Shown here in pieces: positions 5,312 to 12,188 of a DNA stretch of 25,000 bases. Every line of letters starts with the position of its first letter. The first letter of the stretch is position 1. The notes below the pieces were generated by a model. The model saw only the letters and a list, made by a program, of their open reading frames with translations, was not told the origin of the DNA and searched no databases. Origin of the DNA: a virus; the IMG/VR virus record IMGVR_UViG_3300046511_000166, positions 1 through 25,000 of that record. The stretch is one strand, 5' to 3'. The position numbers and the translations under genes were made by a program.

Positions 5312-5524
5312 ATGAGCAACAAGGACACGACGCGCTTCGCCAAGCGCATATCGGTTCGTATACCTCTGGACCTTCTGGAGGAGATCGAACGCATCCAGGC
5401 GCGCCATAACCTCGACCTGACGCGGGTCATAGTGTCGATGCTGCGTCACGGCCTCGACGTGTACAATCGGGAAGTCGCGGATCGCGCGGTTGGCCCCCGC
5501 CGCCGCGTGAGGGCGTGGGGGTGA
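5312..5524 (+). CDS. Ribbon-helix-helix (Arc/CopG-type) DNA-binding protein
   Basis: 70 residues, starting MSNKDTTRFAKRISVRIPLD. KRISVRIPLDLLEEIERIQA is the beta-strand and first helix of an RHH fold, and LDLTRVIVSMLRHGLDVY is helix 2 with the usual turn before it. The C-terminus is basic (GPRRRVRAWG). RHH proteins dimerise and use the antiparallel strand to read the major groove, usually as autorepressors. It is the first gene of the rightward block, facing the leftward operon across palindromic repeats, so a switch role is plausible. It overlaps the next ORF by GTGA. Confidence 0.75.
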   Translation: MSNKDTTRFAKRISVRIPLDLLEEIERIQARHNLDLTRVIVSMLRHGLDVYNREVADRAVGPRRRVRAWG

Positions 5525-5607
5525 GCAAGCACCGCCCGCGTCGGCCCGCGCGCTGGCAGGCGACGGCACCGCGAGGCTGGTCGCCGGGCGCGCGGGCCAA
5601 CCGATGA
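5521..5607 (+). CDS. Very basic micropeptide
   Basis: 28 residues (MSKHRPRRPARWQATAPRGW then SPGARANR), with GTG at 5521 overlapping the previous stop and its own stop overlapping the next ATG (ATGA). Seven Arg and one Lys in 28 residues would favour nucleic-acid binding. The double overlap is the main evidence that the gap between two genes is translated. High GC makes chance ORFs of this size common. Confidence 0.4.
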   Translation: MSKHRPRRPARWQATAPRGWSPGARANR

Positions 5608-5852
5608 AGCGGGACCACGAGGCGGCGCTGATCGCCGAGATGGCGCGCCAGTTGATCGCCGGGACGACCGAGGACGAGGTGACGGACGTGACCAAAAGCC
5701 TCGTGGATACGGTCTTCGCGGCCAAGAATGACGTGGCGTTGATCGCGCTGGCGATGGCGGTTTCGCTGTTCGCCAAGCACACCGCGAGTAAGCGTATGAC
5801 GCCGGAGCGGATCGTGGCTCTCGTGATGGACCTGGTGAGGCGGCTGGCCTGA
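5604..5852 (+). CDS. Hypothetical helical protein
   Basis: 82 residues, starting MKRDHEAALIAEMARQLIAG. All-helical; residues 43-62 (NDVALIALAMAVSLFAKHTA) form a moderately hydrophobic helix that could pack in a bundle or touch the membrane. It abuts the next gene directly (TGA immediately followed by ATG). No family recognised. Confidence 0.6.
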   Translation: MKRDHEAALIAEMARQLIAGTTEDEVTDVTKSLVDTVFAAKNDVALIALAMAVSLFAKHTASKRMTPERIVALVMDLVRRLA

Positions 5853-6146
5853 ATGCCCGCCGGGCTGCACGCCGACACGCTCCGCATGCCTTGCGCGCAC
5901 TGCGGCGCCGGGTTCAGGTCCACCGTGATCGACAGCCGCGTCTGGCACGGGATGGTGCGGCGGCGGCGCCTGTGCAACGCGTGCAAATACCGGTGGTACA
6001 CGATCGAAGTGCCGGCGGAATTGATCGAGGACTTCCCCGCGATCGTCGGCAGCCTGCGGGTCATGCGGCGCGACCTCGACAAGGTCGTGTCAACACTGGA
6101 ACAGACCGCCGCCTGGGCCGAGTTGGGGGATGACGATGCCGCGTGA
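5853..6146 (+). CDS. NrdR-like zinc-ribbon protein without ATP-cone
   Basis: 97 residues. Residues 12-52 resemble the N-terminal zinc ribbon of NrdR, the repressor of ribonucleotide reductase genes: CAHCGAGF, then VIDSRV, VRRRRLCNACKYRWYT and IEVP. The four ligands are C14, C17, C41 and C44. The ATP-cone that senses dATP/ATP in NrdR is missing; instead a helical tail (GSLRVMRRDLDKVVSTLEQT) follows. It may bind DNA through the ribbon and oligomerise through the tail. The gene overlaps the GcrA-like gene by 17 bp. The similarity is by motif only; other phage zinc ribbons share it. Confidence 0.65.
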   Translation: MPAGLHADTLRMPCAHCGAGFRSTVIDSRVWHGMVRRRRLCNACKYRWYTIEVPAELIEDFPAIVGSLRVMRRDLDKVVSTLEQTAAWAELGDDDAA

Positions 6147-6900
6147 TGTGGTAAACTTCCAGTCCCTTACAAGAAACATCTGGGACTGGGTCAGTATGCA
6201 ATCAACGTGGGTCAATGAGACCGTGGACAGGCGCATAAAACAACTCCGCGAGGCGCTGGTGTCTTACGGCAAAATCGCCCAAATACTTCGCGACGAGCGC
6301 GGGATCGAGGTCACCAAAAATCAGGTCATCCGGCGCGGGCGGACGCTCCAGGTCGCCACTGTCGGCAGTCCGCTCTACGGCCAGCCGGAGGTCGTTCCCC
6401 TTACCCCGTGTGAGGTGATTCCAGCGTGGCTCAGTCCCGAGGCCGACGCGCTGTTCGTCATCGATTGGGAGCGCGGCTGCCGGGTCATGGACCTGTGTCG
6501 CCGATTCCAAACAAGCGATGACTCGATCACCCGGCGGCGCGCAAAACTCGACCTTCTGCCGCGCTCCGGTGGGCCGATCCGGCCCATTGAGCCGGTGGCC
6601 ACGCTGCCGCCGCTACCGTCGACACAAGAAGAGGAGGAACCAGTGACCGCCCTGCCCATCGCCCTTGGGAGTTTCGCGCCGTTCAGTGTTCCGCAGCGCG
6701 GCGATCCGCCGCCCAGGCCCACCGTGCCGCCGATCAGGCCAGCCTATGTCCCGGCCAGCCGGCGGTGCCAGTATCCTCTCTGGGGGCACCACGAGGCTCC
6801 CACGCAGCGGTTCTGCGACGCTCCGGTGATCGTGCGGTCCTATTGTCTGAGCCACGCGCAGCAATGCTACATCCGCGTGCCGAGGTATGACACGGCATGA
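6130..6900 (+). CDS. GcrA-family-like transcription regulator
   Basis: 256 residues. GcrA proteins are alphaproteobacterial cell-cycle regulators that recruit sigma-70 at promoters carrying CcrM-methylated GANTC sites. Residues 27-72 form a homeodomain-like helix-turn-helix (WVNETVDRRIKQLREALVSY, then KIAQIL and NQVIRRGRTL). A second HTH-like segment lies at 110-142, and a Pro-rich linker at 150-208. The C-terminal Cys/His module (CQYPLWGHHEAPTQRFCDAP, then YCLSHA) matches the GcrA tail, with C213, C229, C239 and H242. At 256 residues it is longer than host GcrA (about 170), owing to the second HTH and the linker. The 5' part is lower in GC than its neighbours. Start: ATG 6130; ATG 6136 is also possible. 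Confidence 0.7.
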   Translation: MTMPRDVVNFQSLTRNIWDWVSMQSTWVNETVDRRIKQLREALVSYGKIAQILRDERGIEVTKNQVIRRGRTLQVATVGSPLYGQPEVVPLTPCEVIPAWLSPEADALFVIDWERGCRVMDLCRRFQTSDDSITRRRAKLDLLPRSGGPIRPIEPVATLPPLPSTQEEEEPVTALPIALGSFAPFSVPQRGDPPPRPTVPPIRPAYVPASRRCQYPLWGHHEAPTQRFCDAPVIVRSYCLSHAQQCYIRVPRYDTA

Positions 6901-7076
6901 CCGGCCAACAGTGGACCGCCGAAGCACTCCAGCTACTCGACGTGCTGACGGAAATGGGCGAGCGGCTCGACGTGATTCAGTATCGGCTCTACCGCCGCCT
7001 CGGCTGGCGCCCGACCGCGGCCCAGATCCGCGAGGCGTTGCAGCGGGTGAGGGCTGGCGCGACAATCAGCGGATAG
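6897..7076 (+). CDS. Small hypothetical protein following the GcrA-like gene
   Basis: 59 residues (MTGQQWTAEALQLLDVLTEM, then GERLDVIQYRLYRRLGWRPT, AAQIREALQRVR), starting on an ATGA overlap with the GcrA-like gene. The N-terminal WTAE followed by helices echoes the first helix of GcrA-type homeodomain folds, and WRPTAAQIREAL could be part of a helix-turn-helix. This is too little to assign a family. Co-translation with the GcrA-like gene suggests linked action. Confidence 0.55.
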   Translation: MTGQQWTAEALQLLDVLTEMGERLDVIQYRLYRRLGWRPTAAQIREALQRVRAGATISG

Positions 7077-7114
7077 TGGTTGACAGCCGTCCGACGATCC
7101 GCTAACCGGCGCAT

Positions 7115-7330
7115 ATGATGAATGACACCGAATTGCTGCTTCTGATGCAGAAGCGCGTCGACCAGGCAGGCTCGATCGCGGCCTGGGCGGCGGCTCACGG
7201 CCTCTCTTCGTCCTATGCTCACGACGTGCTGCGGAACCGCGCGCTGCCCGGCAAGCGGATTCTCGATGCACTGGGGGTGAGGCGGATCGTCAAATACGAA
7301 TCCATCCTTGGGGAGCGCACCGATGCCTGA
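7115..7330 (+). CDS. Helix-turn-helix (XRE/Cro-like) protein
   Basis: 71 residues. GSIAAWAAAHGLSSSYAHDV (residues 19-38) gives helix 2-turn-recognition helix, and LPGKRILDALGVRRIVKYE is the usual last helix and strand of small phage Cro-like proteins that have lost their C-terminal domain. The start is ATG 7115 or the adjacent ATG 7118; no strong ribosome site is visible. An early phage regulator is likely; its operator is not identified. It overlaps the next gene by 8 bp. Confidence 0.65.
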   Translation: MMNDTELLLLMQKRVDQAGSIAAWAAAHGLSSSYAHDVLRNRALPGKRILDALGVRRIVKYESILGERTDA

Positions 7331-7517
7331 CCAGTCGTGGTTTCGCGACATTACCGGGTTGCCCTACGAGGTCGTGGAGCAATGCCCGCATCACGTCATG
7401 GAGCATTCGGATCATTACCGGGACGACGGAAGCTGCCGGTGCGACGATCCGACAGATATCGCCATGGCCATTATCGGTTTTCGTTGGGACGCGCTTCAGC
7501 GGCGTTGGACCGACTGA
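7323..7517 (+). CDS. Small hypothetical protein, Cys/His-containing
   Basis: 64 residues, MPDQSWFRDITGLPYEVVEQ then CPHHVMEHSDHYRDDGSCRC. The ATG at 7323 has GGGAG 8 nt upstream and is preferred to an in-frame TTG 15 bp earlier. C21, H23/H24 and C38/C40 could bind a metal, but the spacing matches no family known to me. A GC-rich hairpin follows the gene. Confidence 0.55.
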   Translation: MPDQSWFRDITGLPYEVVEQCPHHVMEHSDHYRDDGSCRCDDPTDIAMAIIGFRWDALQRRWTD

Positions 7518-7524
7518 CCGGGAC

Positions 7525-7549
7525 GGCCCGGCTTCGTGAGGGCCGGGCC
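7525..7549 (+). terminator. GC-rich hairpin, weak terminator or leader structure
   Basis: GGCCCGGC (7525-7532) pairs with GCCGGGCC (7542-7549) around a 9-nt loop. No U-tract follows, so termination would need a factor. It lies between the stop at 7517 and the recombination genes starting at 7582, and could equally protect the 5' end of their message. Confidence 0.35.
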
Positions 7550-7581
7550 ACCTCGAAACTCACACAAGGGAAACCTACTCA

Positions 7582-8124
7582 ATGAGTGACATACCACCCA
7601 AGGCACCGACTGGCTACCAGATCGAGAAAGTGATGTCCGCCTGGGAACAGGCGCGCGACCGGCTTTTGCTCGCCGACCCCTCCCTGGCCGACGATGAAGT
7701 CGCCCTCTACGAAGCCCTCGGCCCGGTCGAGGCCGACCGGCAGGCGTTGCTCGCGCGGCTGCTGCGGAGCGCCATACACGCCCGCGACATGGCCGAGCAG
7801 GCCACCAAACGACTGGAGGACCTCAAAGCACGTCAGGCCCGCTACATACGCCGAGCCGCCAGCGTCAGCGCCTCGGCGCTGGCGATGATGCAGGAGACCG
7901 GCGAGCGCCGCTTCGAATTGCCGGATCTCAGCGCCTCGATCAGGCGCAATCCCGAGAGCGTGAAACCGACCGACGAGGACCTGATCCCACCCGGCTACTG
8001 GGTGATCACGACCACACGCGCGATCGACAAGAACGGCATCCGGCGCGCCATCAAGGCGGGCGAGGCCGTGCCGGGCGCCGAACTGGTCGAGGGCGCCGAA
8101 TCCCTCCAGATAAGGACTGTGTGA
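7582..8124 (+). CDS. Siphovirus Gp157-family protein
   Basis: 180 residues. The pattern fits the Gp157 family found beside ERF or RecT genes: a long helical N-terminal half with a coiled coil (LLRSAIHARDMAEQATKRLE near 62-81), then RRFELPDLSASIRRNPESVK, the short beta segment that often carries an ISLRxxP-type motif, and a C-terminal region (GIRRAIKAGEAVPGAELVEG). Gp157 of Streptococcus phage Sfi was linked to phage resistance when expressed in the host; its role in replication or recombination is not settled. It overlaps the ERF gene by one base (TGATG). Confidence 0.75.
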   Translation: MSDIPPKAPTGYQIEKVMSAWEQARDRLLLADPSLADDEVALYEALGPVEADRQALLARLLRSAIHARDMAEQATKRLEDLKARQARYIRRAASVSASALAMMQETGERRFELPDLSASIRRNPESVKPTDEDLIPPGYWVITTTRAIDKNGIRRAIKAGEAVPGAELVEGAESLQIRTV

Positions 8125-9017
8125 TGAGCGATATCATCCCCGCCGCCAATGGCGGCGATCCGGACCCCGTGACCGCCCTGCTGATGCGCGCGGCCACCGA
8201 CCCGGGGTTCGACAGCGCCAAATTCGAAACCGCGGTGTCGTTCCTCCGAGAGCGTGAGGCGACCGCCGCCCGGCGCGTGTTCAATCAGGCTGTTTCCGCC
8301 GCGCAGTCGCGCATGGACGCGGCGTTCAAGGACGGGAAAAACAGCCACCTGAACAACAAATACGCCACGCTCGATGCCTTGCTGAAGGTCATCCTGCCAG
8401 CGGTCACCGCCGAGGGGTTGAGCCTGCGGTTTGGCTCTCAGACCGCTTCGCAGCCCGGCTGGCAGTGCGTGACGTGCATTCTGAGCAAGGGGGACCACGA
8501 GGACGTGACCTCCCTGGAGGGGCCTGTCGGCGGGCAGGGAAGCGGCGGGCCGCGCGTGCAGATGACGCCGATTCAAATCACCGGCTCAACCACGACCTAC
8601 CTAAAACGTTACCTTTTAGGAATGGTTTTCCCAATGATCCTCTCGGATGAACATGACGACGACGGCGAGGCCAGCCGGCGTGGGCCACGCGGCCCGATGC
8701 CAGCTTCTCGCCCCCCCGCGGTGGAGCGCGGTGGACCGCCGCAGCGTGAGACCGCGGCGCAGTGGCTCGACCGCACGGCGCTCGAATTCGCGGCGGCTGA
8801 TACCTCGGCCCTGCCCGCGATGTTGGCGGCGCCGCGCATCGCCCAGATGCAGGGCTGGCTGACAAACGGCGCGCTCGACCGGCTGAATTACATTCTGGAC
8901 CAGGCGCACCAGCGCATCGCGAAACAGGACGACGCGGACGAAGCGGAGGTGCCGCCGGAGGAGGGGGACCCGTTGTTCGCGCCCGGCGCGGACCCGTTCG
9001 TGGAGCGGGCGCCATGA
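8124..9017 (+). CDS. erf: ERF-family single-strand annealing recombinase
   Basis: 297 residues. The ERF core spans roughly 38-180: the helix FNQAVSAAQSRMDAAFKDGK, then NNKYATLDALLKVILPAVTA and EGLSLRFGS, which is the family's N..YA.L......P......GL pattern. A beta-rich part and the signature QITGSTTTYLKRYLLGMVFP (near 154-173) follow. ERF proteins anneal complementary single strands and recircularise or recombine phage genomes. The C-terminal third is an acidic, Pro-rich linker with a helix. ATG 8124 is preferred because of the TGATG overlap; a GTG lies one codon upstream. Its neighbours Gp157, SF2 helicase and VRR-NUC form a coherent recombination block. Confidence 0.85.
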   Translation: MSDIIPAANGGDPDPVTALLMRAATDPGFDSAKFETAVSFLREREATAARRVFNQAVSAAQSRMDAAFKDGKNSHLNNKYATLDALLKVILPAVTAEGLSLRFGSQTASQPGWQCVTCILSKGDHEDVTSLEGPVGGQGSGGPRVQMTPIQITGSTTTYLKRYLLGMVFPMILSDEHDDDGEASRRGPRGPMPASRPPAVERGGPPQRETAAQWLDRTALEFAAADTSALPAMLAAPRIAQMQGWLTNGALDRLNYILDQAHQRIAKQDDADEAEVPPEEGDPLFAPGADPFVERAP

Positions 9018-9079
9018 CCGACATCCGCGCCTGGGCGCTCGCCCAGCAAGCCGCCGCGCTGGCGGTTGAGATGCCATGA
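9014..9079 (+). CDS. 21-residue coupled micropeptide
   Basis: MTDIRAWALAQQAAALAVEM ends in P. Its ATG overlaps the ERF stop and its stop overlaps the next ATG (ATGA at both ends), so ribosomes finishing ERF could translate it and pass on. It would form one amphipathic helix. It may be only a coupling device; evidence is positional. Confidence 0.35.
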   Translation: MTDIRAWALAQQAAALAVEMP

Positions 9080-9294
9080 CGACCGAAAACTACCGCACTG
9101 AACGAGGCTCGCGCGTCGAGATCAGCGGCGAACATCGCGGTATTTCAGTGATCAATTGGGACTGGTTCGAAGAAGGCGCATGTATCGAGGCGCGGCCCGT
9201 CGCCGAGGTAAATTCGCGCGACGACCCACACCTCTTCTGGTCGTGCGATTGTTGCGGCGCCGGGCAGGCGCCGCTGATCCGGTGCGACCCATGA
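9076..9294 (+). CDS. Hypothetical protein with Cys cluster
   Basis: 72 residues, starting MTTENYRTERGSRVEISGEH, with a beta-rich body (GISVINWDWFEEGACIEARP) and a C-terminal CDCCGAGQAPLIRC cluster (residues 56-69) able to bind zinc. Its start and stop both overlap neighbouring ATGs. No family recognised. Confidence 0.55.
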   Translation: MTTENYRTERGSRVEISGEHRGISVINWDWFEEGACIEARPVAEVNSRDDPHLFWSCDCCGAGQAPLIRCDP

Positions 9295-9356
9295 TCCCGA
9301 TCGGCGAACTGGGCGCCATGACGGACACCCCTCGGGGCGGTGAGGCTGGTGTTTGA
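9291..9356 (+). CDS. 21-residue micropeptide overlapping the helicase start
   Basis: MIPIGELGAMTDTPRGGEAG ends in V. The ATG overlaps the preceding stop (ATGA) and the ORF ends 17 bp inside the helicase gene. It probably serves to deliver ribosomes to the GTG start at 9340 rather than to make a functional peptide. Evidence is positional only. Confidence 0.3.
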   Translation: MIPIGELGAMTDTPRGGEAGV

Positions 9357-10782
9357 TCTCCGGCCCTACCAGGAGATCCTCGTAGGGCATACCCGCGAGG
9401 CTTTCCGCGCCAACCGCCGCGTGCTGATCGTGGCGCCCACCGGGTCGGGCAAGGCCGTCATCCTGGCCTATGTCGCCTATCACGCGGCGGCGCGCGGCAA
9501 TCGTATCATCCTCGTCGTTCACCGGGACGAGTTGCTGACCCAGCTATCCGGGTCGCTCTCCGAGATGAGCGTGCCGCACGGGCGGATTCAACCCGGCTGG
9601 CCGCGCACCGAGGAGCCGGTGCAAATAGCGATGGTGCAGACGCTCACGCGGCGGTTGCACCGCATAATAAATCCGCCGGATCTGTTGTTTTTCGATGAGG
9701 CTCATCACGTCGTTTCGACATCATACAAACGTATCGCGGACTACTGGCCGAACGCGCGCGTGCTGGGCGCGACGGCGACTCCGCTGCGGCTCGACGGCAG
9801 GGGCCTCGGCGAGGTGTTCGACACGATGATCGTCGGGCCGGGCACCCGCGCGCTGATCGACGCCGGGTGGCTGGCCGACTTCGACTATAGAGCGCCGCCG
9901 GTCGATATCGACATGAGCGGCGTCAGCACCGTGCTGGGCGACTACAATGTCGAGCAACTGGCCGCGGCGACGGACAAGCCGCGCATAACCGGCGACGTGA
10001 TCGAGCATTACAAATCCTATCTGGGTGGGCGACCGGCGATCGCATTTTGCGTCCGTGTCAGCCACGCCGAGAACGTCGCGGCGGCGGCGGCGGCAGCCGG
10101 CATCAAGGCGGTCTCGGTCGACGGCGACACGCCGCCAGCTGAACGCGCGGCGCGCATCGCCGGTCTCGCCAACGGCAACACCGAATTGCTGACAAGCTGC
10201 ATGATCGTCGGCGAGGGGCTGGACATCCCAGCCGTCTCGGGCGCGATCCTGCTGCGAAAGACCAAGAGCCTCGCGATGTACTTGCAGTGGATCGGGCGCA
10301 CGTTGCGGCTGAAACGCGACAACAGCCGCGCGCTGATCCTCGATCACGTGAACTGCGTCGACGCGCATGGCATGCCCGACGCCGACCGGGCGTGGACACT
10401 CAGCGGCAAACCTCCGGGCGTGGCGCCGACCGCGACGTGCTTCCGGTGCTACCGCGTGTTCCGGATCGGCGCGGGCTGGAAAATCGGCCAGGAGTGCGAC
10501 GACGCGGGCGAAGAGGGCTGCCTGCTGAACGCCGAGAACGGCGAGGAGCCATCGGTCGTGACGCCGCCCCCGGTCGTGCCGGGCACCCTGGAGGTGTTCA
10601 CCCGCACCCCCGCGTGGGCGGGGGGGATCGACATCGTGCTGGCGCGTGGGGCCGAGTACAAGGACCTGATGGACAAGGCGAACACCCACGAGCGAGTGGA
10701 CATGATCCGCAAAGCCCGGGGGTATCACCCGGGCTGGACGCGGCATGTGATGCTCGCCCGGCAGGCGAAGCGGCCCGCGTGA
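9340..10782 (+). CDS. SF2 DEAD/DEAH helicase
   Basis: 480 residues from GTG 9340. Q-motif-like LRPYQ (7-11); Walker A APTGSGK at 32-38, where Ala39 replaces the usual Thr; motif Ia VVHRDELLTQ (59-68); DEAH (119-122); motif III GATATP (143-148); second RecA domain with ITGDVIEHYKSY, AIAFCVRVSHAENVA and EGLDIPAV (292-299); motif VI QWIGRTLRL (316-324). The C-terminal part has a likely zinc site (C367, C370, C386, C394) and a helical tail. It resembles the phage RecG/restriction-III-like helicases found with ERF and VRR-NUC genes, acting on recombination or replication forks. Overlaps the next gene by GTGA. Confidence 0.85.
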   Translation: MRLVFDLRPYQEILVGHTREAFRANRRVLIVAPTGSGKAVILAYVAYHAAARGNRIILVVHRDELLTQLSGSLSEMSVPHGRIQPGWPRTEEPVQIAMVQTLTRRLHRIINPPDLLFFDEAHHVVSTSYKRIADYWPNARVLGATATPLRLDGRGLGEVFDTMIVGPGTRALIDAGWLADFDYRAPPVDIDMSGVSTVLGDYNVEQLAAATDKPRITGDVIEHYKSYLGGRPAIAFCVRVSHAENVAAAAAAAGIKAVSVDGDTPPAERAARIAGLANGNTELLTSCMIVGEGLDIPAVSGAILLRKTKSLAMYLQWIGRTLRLKRDNSRALILDHVNCVDAHGMPDADRAWTLSGKPPGVAPTATCFRCYRVFRIGAGWKIGQECDDAGEEGCLLNAENGEEPSVVTPPPVVPGTLEVFTRTPAWAGGIDIVLARGAEYKDLMDKANTHERVDMIRKARGYHPGWTRHVMLARQAKRPA

Positions 10783-11084
10783 CCGCCGACGCGCGCCGCC
10801 AGGCGTTACAGGACGCGCTGGACGCGGTGATCAGGGCGCACGGCCCGATCGGTGACGAGACGTACTGCGCCAAAGCCCTCCGCGAGATGATCGCGGGATG
10901 CGCCACGCCGCACTACTGCTGCGGGTTCTGCGGCGCGCACAGCGCGAGCCGACGCGTGCCGCTCACCGCGCCCGACCGCGCGACCGAGGTCTACGGCTGG
11001 TTCTGCGGCCATGTGTGCGAAGCGAACTGGGGGACCAACCAGCCGCGCCCGGCGTCCAGGAAGCAGGCGGATCTGTTCGGGTGA
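10779..11084 (+). CDS. Hypothetical Cys-rich protein
   Basis: 101 residues from GTG 10779, placed by the GTGA overlap with the helicase. An N-terminal helix (TADARRQALQDALDAVIRAH) is followed by a zinc-binding region: CATPHYCCGFCGAHSASRR (residues 41-59) and WFCGHVCEANW (residues 75-85). It is flanked by helicase and nuclease genes with GTGA overlaps at both ends, so it probably serves the same pathway. No family recognised. Confidence 0.6.
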   Translation: MTADARRQALQDALDAVIRAHGPIGDETYCAKALREMIAGCATPHYCCGFCGAHSASRRVPLTAPDRATEVYGWFCGHVCEANWGTNQPRPASRKQADLFG

Positions 11085-11443
11085 CTGAGACCGAGATCAT
11101 GCGCGCCACGCTCGTCGCGGTCTCCGCGCTGCCCGGCTCGCTGTTCTACCGCAACAACACCGGGGTCACGCAGATGCGATCCGGCGACTGGATCAGATAT
11201 GGCCTCGTGGGGTCTGGCGACATCATGGGCTGCCTGCGGGGCCGCGCCGTGGCCATCGAGGTCAAGACGCTGACCGGTCGCGCCAGCGTGGCGCAACGCC
11301 GCTTTGCGGCGGCGTGGGAGCGGGCCGGGGGCGTCTACATCATCGCCCGCTCGCCGGAACAGGCGCTCTCGCCCTGGCCGAAATATGAACGTCAAGGGGC
11401 CGGGCGGGATTTTCCTGTGTTACGAGCCCGACGAAGTTGTTGA
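11081..11443 (+). CDS. VRR-NUC domain endonuclease
   Basis: 120 residues from GTG 11081. The PD-(D/E)xK nuclease core reads FYRNNTGVTQ (22-31), GLVGSGDIMGCLRGRAVAIE (41-60) and EVKTLTGRASVAQRRF (60-75), with catalytic residues D47, E60, K62 and Q72 in family order. These compact VRR-NUC proteins of phages cut structured DNA such as Holliday junctions or replication forks. The last 24 residues after SPEQAL are basic and outside the family core, and a second ORF begins inside them. Partner genes: SF2 helicase and ERF. Confidence 0.85.
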   Translation: MTETEIMRATLVAVSALPGSLFYRNNTGVTQMRSGDWIRYGLVGSGDIMGCLRGRAVAIEVKTLTGRASVAQRRFAAAWERAGGVYIIARSPEQALSPWPKYERQGAGRDFPVLRARRSC

Positions 11444-11450
11444 GAAGTAA
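11385..11450 (+). CDS. 21-residue ORF overlapping the VRR-NUC tail
   Basis: MNVKGPGGIFLCYEPDEVVE ends in K. It begins inside the VRR-NUC gene in another frame and extends 7 bp past it. Composition is protein-like, but no ribosome site is convincing and length alone proves nothing. Confidence 0.2.
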   Translation: MNVKGPGGIFLCYEPDEVVEK

Positions 11451-11534
11451 GCCGGGATGGCGCAATAGGGCCGGCTGGCCGGTGCAGCTAACACCGACGC
11501 GGCCCTGACCACCAATCGAGAGGAACGCTCGACC

Positions 11535-11726
11535 ATGGCTACCCCGCACATAATCGCGCACGTCACCTGGACGCAGTATCGCCCGCTGCCGCGCGCCCTG
11601 CCGCCTGGCTCACCGGGCACGACGATTCCCGACCCCACGCCGATCATCCCCTCGCCGCCGGCGCCGGCTGGAGGCGGTGAGATGAGCGAGGATCTCGGCG
11701 GCGACATCGAGCGGATCAAGGTCTGA
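11535..11726 (+). CDS. Small Pro-rich hypothetical protein
   Basis: 63 residues, starting MATPHIIAHVTWTQYRPLPR, with a Pro/Gly-rich middle (PGSPGTTIPDPTPIIPSPPA) and an acidic helical end (EDLGGDIERIKV). GAGAGGAA lies about 11 nt before the ATG. The 84-bp gap upstream of it shows nothing else recognisable. Function unknown. Confidence 0.5.
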   Translation: MATPHIIAHVTWTQYRPLPRALPPGSPGTTIPDPTPIIPSPPAPAGGGEMSEDLGGDIERIKV

Positions 11727-11746
11727 CTGGAACTGGTGGACACGCC

Positions 11747-11887
11747 ATGACCAGGACGACACTGAAAATGGCTTACTCCTACCTTCAGACTTGCCGCTTT
11801 TGCCGCGACCAGGACAGCGCCGGCACCGACAGCAACACACCTTCGCCGAAAATAATCCGTAAAAAGTCGTTGACGCTCATCCGCTGA
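11747..11887 (+). CDS. Small basic CxxC protein
   Basis: 46 residues (MTRTTLKMAYSYLQTCRFCR, then DQDSAGTDSNTPSPKIIRKK, SLTLIR). A single CRFC pair and a basic tail could make half a zinc site. Lower GC than its neighbours in the second half. The end of the gene overlaps the promoter for 11949. Function unknown and reality uncertain. Confidence 0.4.
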   Translation: MTRTTLKMAYSYLQTCRFCRDQDSAGTDSNTPSPKIIRKKSLTLIR

Positions 11888-11898
11888 TCGTTCATAAC
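11870..11898 (+). promoter_or_regulatory. Sigma-70-like promoter for the 11949 gene
   Basis: TTGACG (11870-11875), 17-nt spacer, CATAAC (11893-11898). The -35 matches 5 of 6 and the -10 matches 4 of 6 consensus bases at the ideal spacing. Transcription would begin near 11905, placing the hairpin at 11906-11925 at the very 5' end of the message. Confidence 0.6.
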
Positions 11899-11905
11899 GC
11901 CTGGG

Positions 11906-11946
11906 CCGGGCACACGGGGTGCCGGGAAACACCGCGAAGGACGCGA
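11906..11946 (+). promoter_or_regulatory. Hairpin plus conserved 16-nt leader, copy b
   Basis: A hairpin with one bulged G (CCGGGCAC at 11906-11913 with GTGCCGG at 11919-11925) is followed by the conserved ACCGCGAAGGACGCGA (11931-11946), 2 nt from the ATG at 11949. Same order as in the leaders of 5144 (minus) and 12191. Confidence 0.5.
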
Positions 11947-11948
11947 TA

Positions 11949-12137
11949 ATGACCAACACACTGCAAATCATCGAACACATCCTGACGGACGGCAGCAAGA
12001 CGTTCGACGGCGAAATGGCCCTCGGGGTGTGCTTCGTCACCGAAAAGGACATGCGGGCGTTCGTCGCCGGCCTGACCCGGCTGATCGATCAGCATACCAA
12101 CGACATGCTCGTCGTGGATGACGAGGTTCTCGGCTGA
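11949..12137 (+). CDS. Small acidic hypothetical protein
   Basis: 62 residues (MTNTLQIIEHILTDGSKTFD, then GEMALGVCFVTEKDMRAFVA, GLTRLIDQHTNDMLVVDDEV). Mixed alpha/beta, net acidic. The ATG at 11949 is fixed by the AAGGA in the conserved leader; it has its own promoter at 11870. Function unknown. Confidence 0.6.
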   Translation: MTNTLQIIEHILTDGSKTFDGEMALGVCFVTEKDMRAFVAGLTRLIDQHTNDMLVVDDEVLG

Positions 12138-12148
12138 CCACCAACCGG

Positions 12149-12188
12149 CCCGCCCCTCGGGGGCGGGTCCCCACCGCGAAGGACGCGA
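12149..12188 (+). promoter_or_regulatory. Hairpin plus conserved 16-nt leader, copy c
   Basis: CCCGCCCC (12149-12156) pairs perfectly with GGGGCGGG (12160-12167) over a 3-nt loop. The conserved ACCGCGAAGGACGCGA follows at 12173-12188, 2 nt before the ATG at 12191. The hairpin may also attenuate read-through from the upstream gene. Confidence 0.55.
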
